From Zeaxanthinibacter enoshimensis (GTDB lineage: Bacteria > Bacteroidota > Bacteroidia > Flavobacteriales > Flavobacteriaceae), in contig NZ_SNYI01000001.1 in assembly GCF_004362865.1 (NCBI RefSeq), positions 558,001 to 622,000 on the forward strand: 64,000 bases of DNA, written 5' to 3'. The notes under the pieces are model-generated. The model did not search any database and was not told the origin of the DNA. It was given only the letters and a program-made list of their open reading frames with translations. Below, piece after piece: positions 63,854-64,000 of the stretch (position 1 is the stretch's first letter; each line of letters opens with the position of its first letter). The position numbers and the translations under genes are program-made.

Positions 63854-64000
63854 ATGAGTGCAGCATTTTATATAGAAGAACTCCTTTACCGTTATAATTG
63901 TGTCATTGTACCGGGCTTTGGTGCTTTCCTGACACAAATGAAATCTGCTGTACTGCACAAAACAACCAACACTTTTGATCCGCCTTCAAAAGTGATCTCC
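63854..64000 (+). CDS. HU-CCDC81 and SPOR domain protein (N-terminal 49 codons)
   Basis: The ATG at 63854 opens a frame that runs to the window end. The sequence YIEELLYRYNCVIVPGFGAFL is the start of the bacterial CCDC81-type HU domain, which in Flavobacteriaceae sits at the N-terminus of a protein with a C-terminal SPOR (peptidoglycan-binding) domain. Only the start is visible. A CATCTTTG box lies 5 bp before the ATG. It is usually divergent from dprA, as here. Confidence 0.85.
   Translation, partial: MSAAFYIEELLYRYNCVIVPGFGAFLTQMKSAVLHKTTNTFDPPSKVIS

Overview
The window is about 64 kb of chromosome from a member of the Bacteroidota, almost certainly a marine Flavobacteriaceae. The evidence is the gliding-motility lipoprotein gene gldH, lineage-typical families (DUF2480, DUF3078, the HU-CCDC81/SPOR protein, Bacteroidetes-type sdhCAB), Bacteroidota promoter boxes (TTTG, about 20 bp, TAnnTTTG), and a near absence of Shine-Dalgarno sequences. 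Genus assignment is not possible by eye. I found no rRNA, tRNA, CRISPR array, prophage, insertion sequence or recognisable defence system. Most of the window is housekeeping.

Layout. 1-10 kb: a MATE exporter and ferrochelatase (hemH) on the minus strand, then an MscS channel, a very large TraB/GumN-type secreted protein and a DUF1460 amidase-like protein on the plus strand. Next comes a 1.1 kb gene-free repeat island (7847-8961) with several unrelated 7-bp tandem arrays, a 243-250 bp tandem duplication and GC-rich palindromes, followed by a ThuA-like lipoprotein. 10-20.5 kb: an AraC-type regulator divergent from the haem operon hemA-hemC-hemD-hemE-hemF-phzF-hemB, a serine hydrolase and a CNNM/CBS transporter. 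With hemH, this covers every step from glutamyl-tRNA to haem except hemL and the hemG/hemY step. 20.5-24 kb: a lipoprotein, a DEDDy exonuclease and hflX.

24-34 kb holds the SUF iron-sulphur locus on the minus strand. Transcription order is sufA-sufB-sufC-sufD-sufS, an M43 metalloprotease lipoprotein, a small exported protein, sufE, sufT, DUF2480, DUF3078. 34-42 kb: three lipoproteins (one a seven-repeat propeller, one an LVIVD propeller), thiL, a zinc-ribbon miniprotein, brnQ, an aminopeptidase P and a RimK-like ligase. 42-46 kb: succinate dehydrogenase sdhC-sdhA-sdhB behind two tandem consensus promoters. 46-51.4 kb: a DJ-1/PfpI protein, an aminotransferase, a serine hydrolase, a GNAT enzyme, a 33-codon small ORF, and scoA/scoB. 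51.5-57 kb: pbp1A, gldH, a RicT/PSP1 protein and trhO. 57-64 kb: recA, a lipoprotein / ECF sigma / membrane-barrel module, plsC, trpS, dprA and the start of an HU-CCDC81 protein.

The best candidates for something undescribed are non-coding. (1) The repeat island, where different heptamer families coexist. (2) A leader of about 140 nt with competing hairpins and an intrinsic terminator 27 bp upstream of the gene before sufE, which looks like an attenuator or a small RNA. (3) A perfect 19-bp PerR/Fur/DtxR-like palindrome between araC and hemA, with a half-matching copy at the sufA start site, suggesting shared iron or peroxide control of haem and Fe-S assembly. (4) Small terminator-ended transcription units at 23.96-24.11 kb, 49.75-49.91 kb and 56.82-57.0 kb. 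All are inferences from sequence inspection only.
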